Assembly: GCA_946481625.1 (NCBI GenBank)
Contig: CAMLOZ010000206.1
Location: 1 to 6,672 of the forward strand
Direction of reading: 5' to 3'
Length of the DNA: 6,672 nucleotides
From: an uncultured Haloferula sp.
GTDB lineage: Bacteria; Verrucomicrobiota; Verrucomicrobiae; Verrucomicrobiales; Akkermansiaceae
Both the position numbers and the translations under genes were made by a program. The notes beneath the pieces are model-generated. The model was not told where the DNA came from. It saw only the letters and a list, made by a program, of their open reading frames with translations, and ran no database searches. Positions 6,208-6,672 of this stretch are shown here, piece after piece; position 1 is the first letter of the stretch; each line of letters opens with the position of its first letter.

Positions 6208-6235
6208 TTGACACGGCTTTTCCGGTCGCTAGCCT
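6208..6235 (+). promoter_or_regulatory. Promoter of ppdK
   Basis: A perfect TTGACA (6208-6213) is followed after 16 bp by TAGCCT (6230-6235), which keeps the T, A and final T of the -10 consensus. The transcript would start near 6242, giving a leader of about 78 bases. No riboswitch-like or operator structure was recognised in that leader. It shares the 9-mer GCTARCCTC with the hydrolase promoter. Confidence 0.6.
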
Positions 6236-6319
6236 CGCGCGTCCGCGCCCGGGGGCACGGTATCCTTTCGCCGTCCCCACGCGCCTTTCGCAAGTCAACC
6301 CACTCCAAGCAAACAAGAG

Positions 6320-6672
6320 ATGGCTACCGTGAAGAAGTCCGCCAAAAAGGCGGCCAAAAAAGCGCCCTCCGCCAAGGGCATCAAGTACGTTTACACCTGG
6401 GGCAACGGCAAAGCCGACGGCAACGGGTCGATGAAGGCCCTCCTCGGCGGCAAAGGCGCGAACCTCGCGGAAATGACCCGAATCGGTCTGCCGGTGCCTC
6501 CGGGATTCACCGTCACGACGGAGGTTTGCACCTACTTCTACGCGCACAAGAAGACCTATCCGTCCACCCTGCAGGGCCAGATGGAAGCCGGCGTGAAGAA
6601 CATGGAGAAGATCATGGGCTGCAAGTTCGGCGACGCGAAGGGCATGCCGCTCCTCGTGGCCGTGCGCTCCGG
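6320..6672 (+). CDS. ppdK: Pyruvate, phosphate dikinase, N-terminal part (runs off window end)
   Basis: The first 117 codons are visible. PPDK interconverts pyruvate, ATP and phosphate with phosphoenolpyruvate, AMP and pyrophosphate in the cytoplasm, serving gluconeogenesis or PPi-dependent glycolysis. The recognisable N-terminal ATP-grasp signature begins at about residue 22: [13 protein letters not shown], then [15 protein letters not shown], then [15 protein letters not shown], and finally [15 protein letters not shown] before the window ends. The [10 protein letters not shown] and GLPVPPGFT blocks are diagnostic of the PPDK/PEP-synthase nucleotide-binding domain, and the spacing favours PPDK. 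The full protein would be near 870-900 residues. An extra Lys/Ala-rich stretch (residues 5-19, [15 protein letters not shown]) precedes the usual start of the domain. ATG 6320 is chosen because the tail and domain are in frame and the promoter at 6208 lies just upstream. No clear SD is present. Confidence 0.93.
   Translation, partial: MATVKKSAKKAAKKAPSAKGIKYVYTWGNGKADGNGSMKALLGGKGANLAEMTRIGLPVPPGFTVTTEVCTYFYAHKKTYPSTLQGQMEAGVKNMEKIMGCKFGDAKGMPLLVAVRS

Overview
The window is high-GC bacterial DNA with dense coding, few Shine-Dalgarno (SD) sequences and many exported proteins. The gene content fits the Planctomycetes-Verrucomicrobia group: an NHL beta-propeller, a secreted SgcJ/EcaC-type (NTF2-like) protein, a Gly/Arg/Asn-rich TPR protein, a YSC84/SYLF protein and pyruvate phosphate dikinase. 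A Luteolibacter-like verrucomicrobium is my best guess. This rests on protein flavour, not on a marker gene or a search.

Layout. (1) 1-510: the 3' end of a beta-propeller (NHL) gene, closed by a textbook intrinsic terminator at 541-569. (2) 511-770: non-coding apart from the terminator, a weak possible promoter and a 10-codon mini-ORF. (3) 771-3647: a two-gene, same-strand unit 21 bp apart. The first gene encodes an exported NTF2-like plus DUF1579-like protein. The second encodes an exported 625-residue protein with a Gly/Arg/Pro region, an Asn/Trp/His/Tyr region, TPRs and a small C-terminal beta domain. (4) 3648-3715: a convergent intergenic gap with a GC-rich hairpin. (5) 3716-4306, minus strand: an exported SYLF-domain protein. 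(6) 4307-4494: a divergent promoter region. (7) 4495-6117: a lipoprotein alpha/beta hydrolase with a full set of candidate catalytic residues. (8) 6118-6319: a terminator-like hairpin, then a promoter with a perfect TTGACA. (9) 6320 to the window end: the 5' part of ppdK, with an unusual Lys/Ala-rich N-terminal tail.

How the genes relate. Most of the products are envelope or periplasmic; PPDK is cytoplasmic central metabolism. The most interesting block is 771-3647, a likely co-expressed pair of exported proteins of unknown purpose. Both carry an interaction-type or ligand-binding fold and end in a small beta-rich domain that opens with a G-[ET]-W motif. A second thread is a recurring promoter -10 element, TARCCT or similar, usually preceded by GC, upstream of several genes. 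No mobile element, CRISPR array, rRNA or tRNA was seen.
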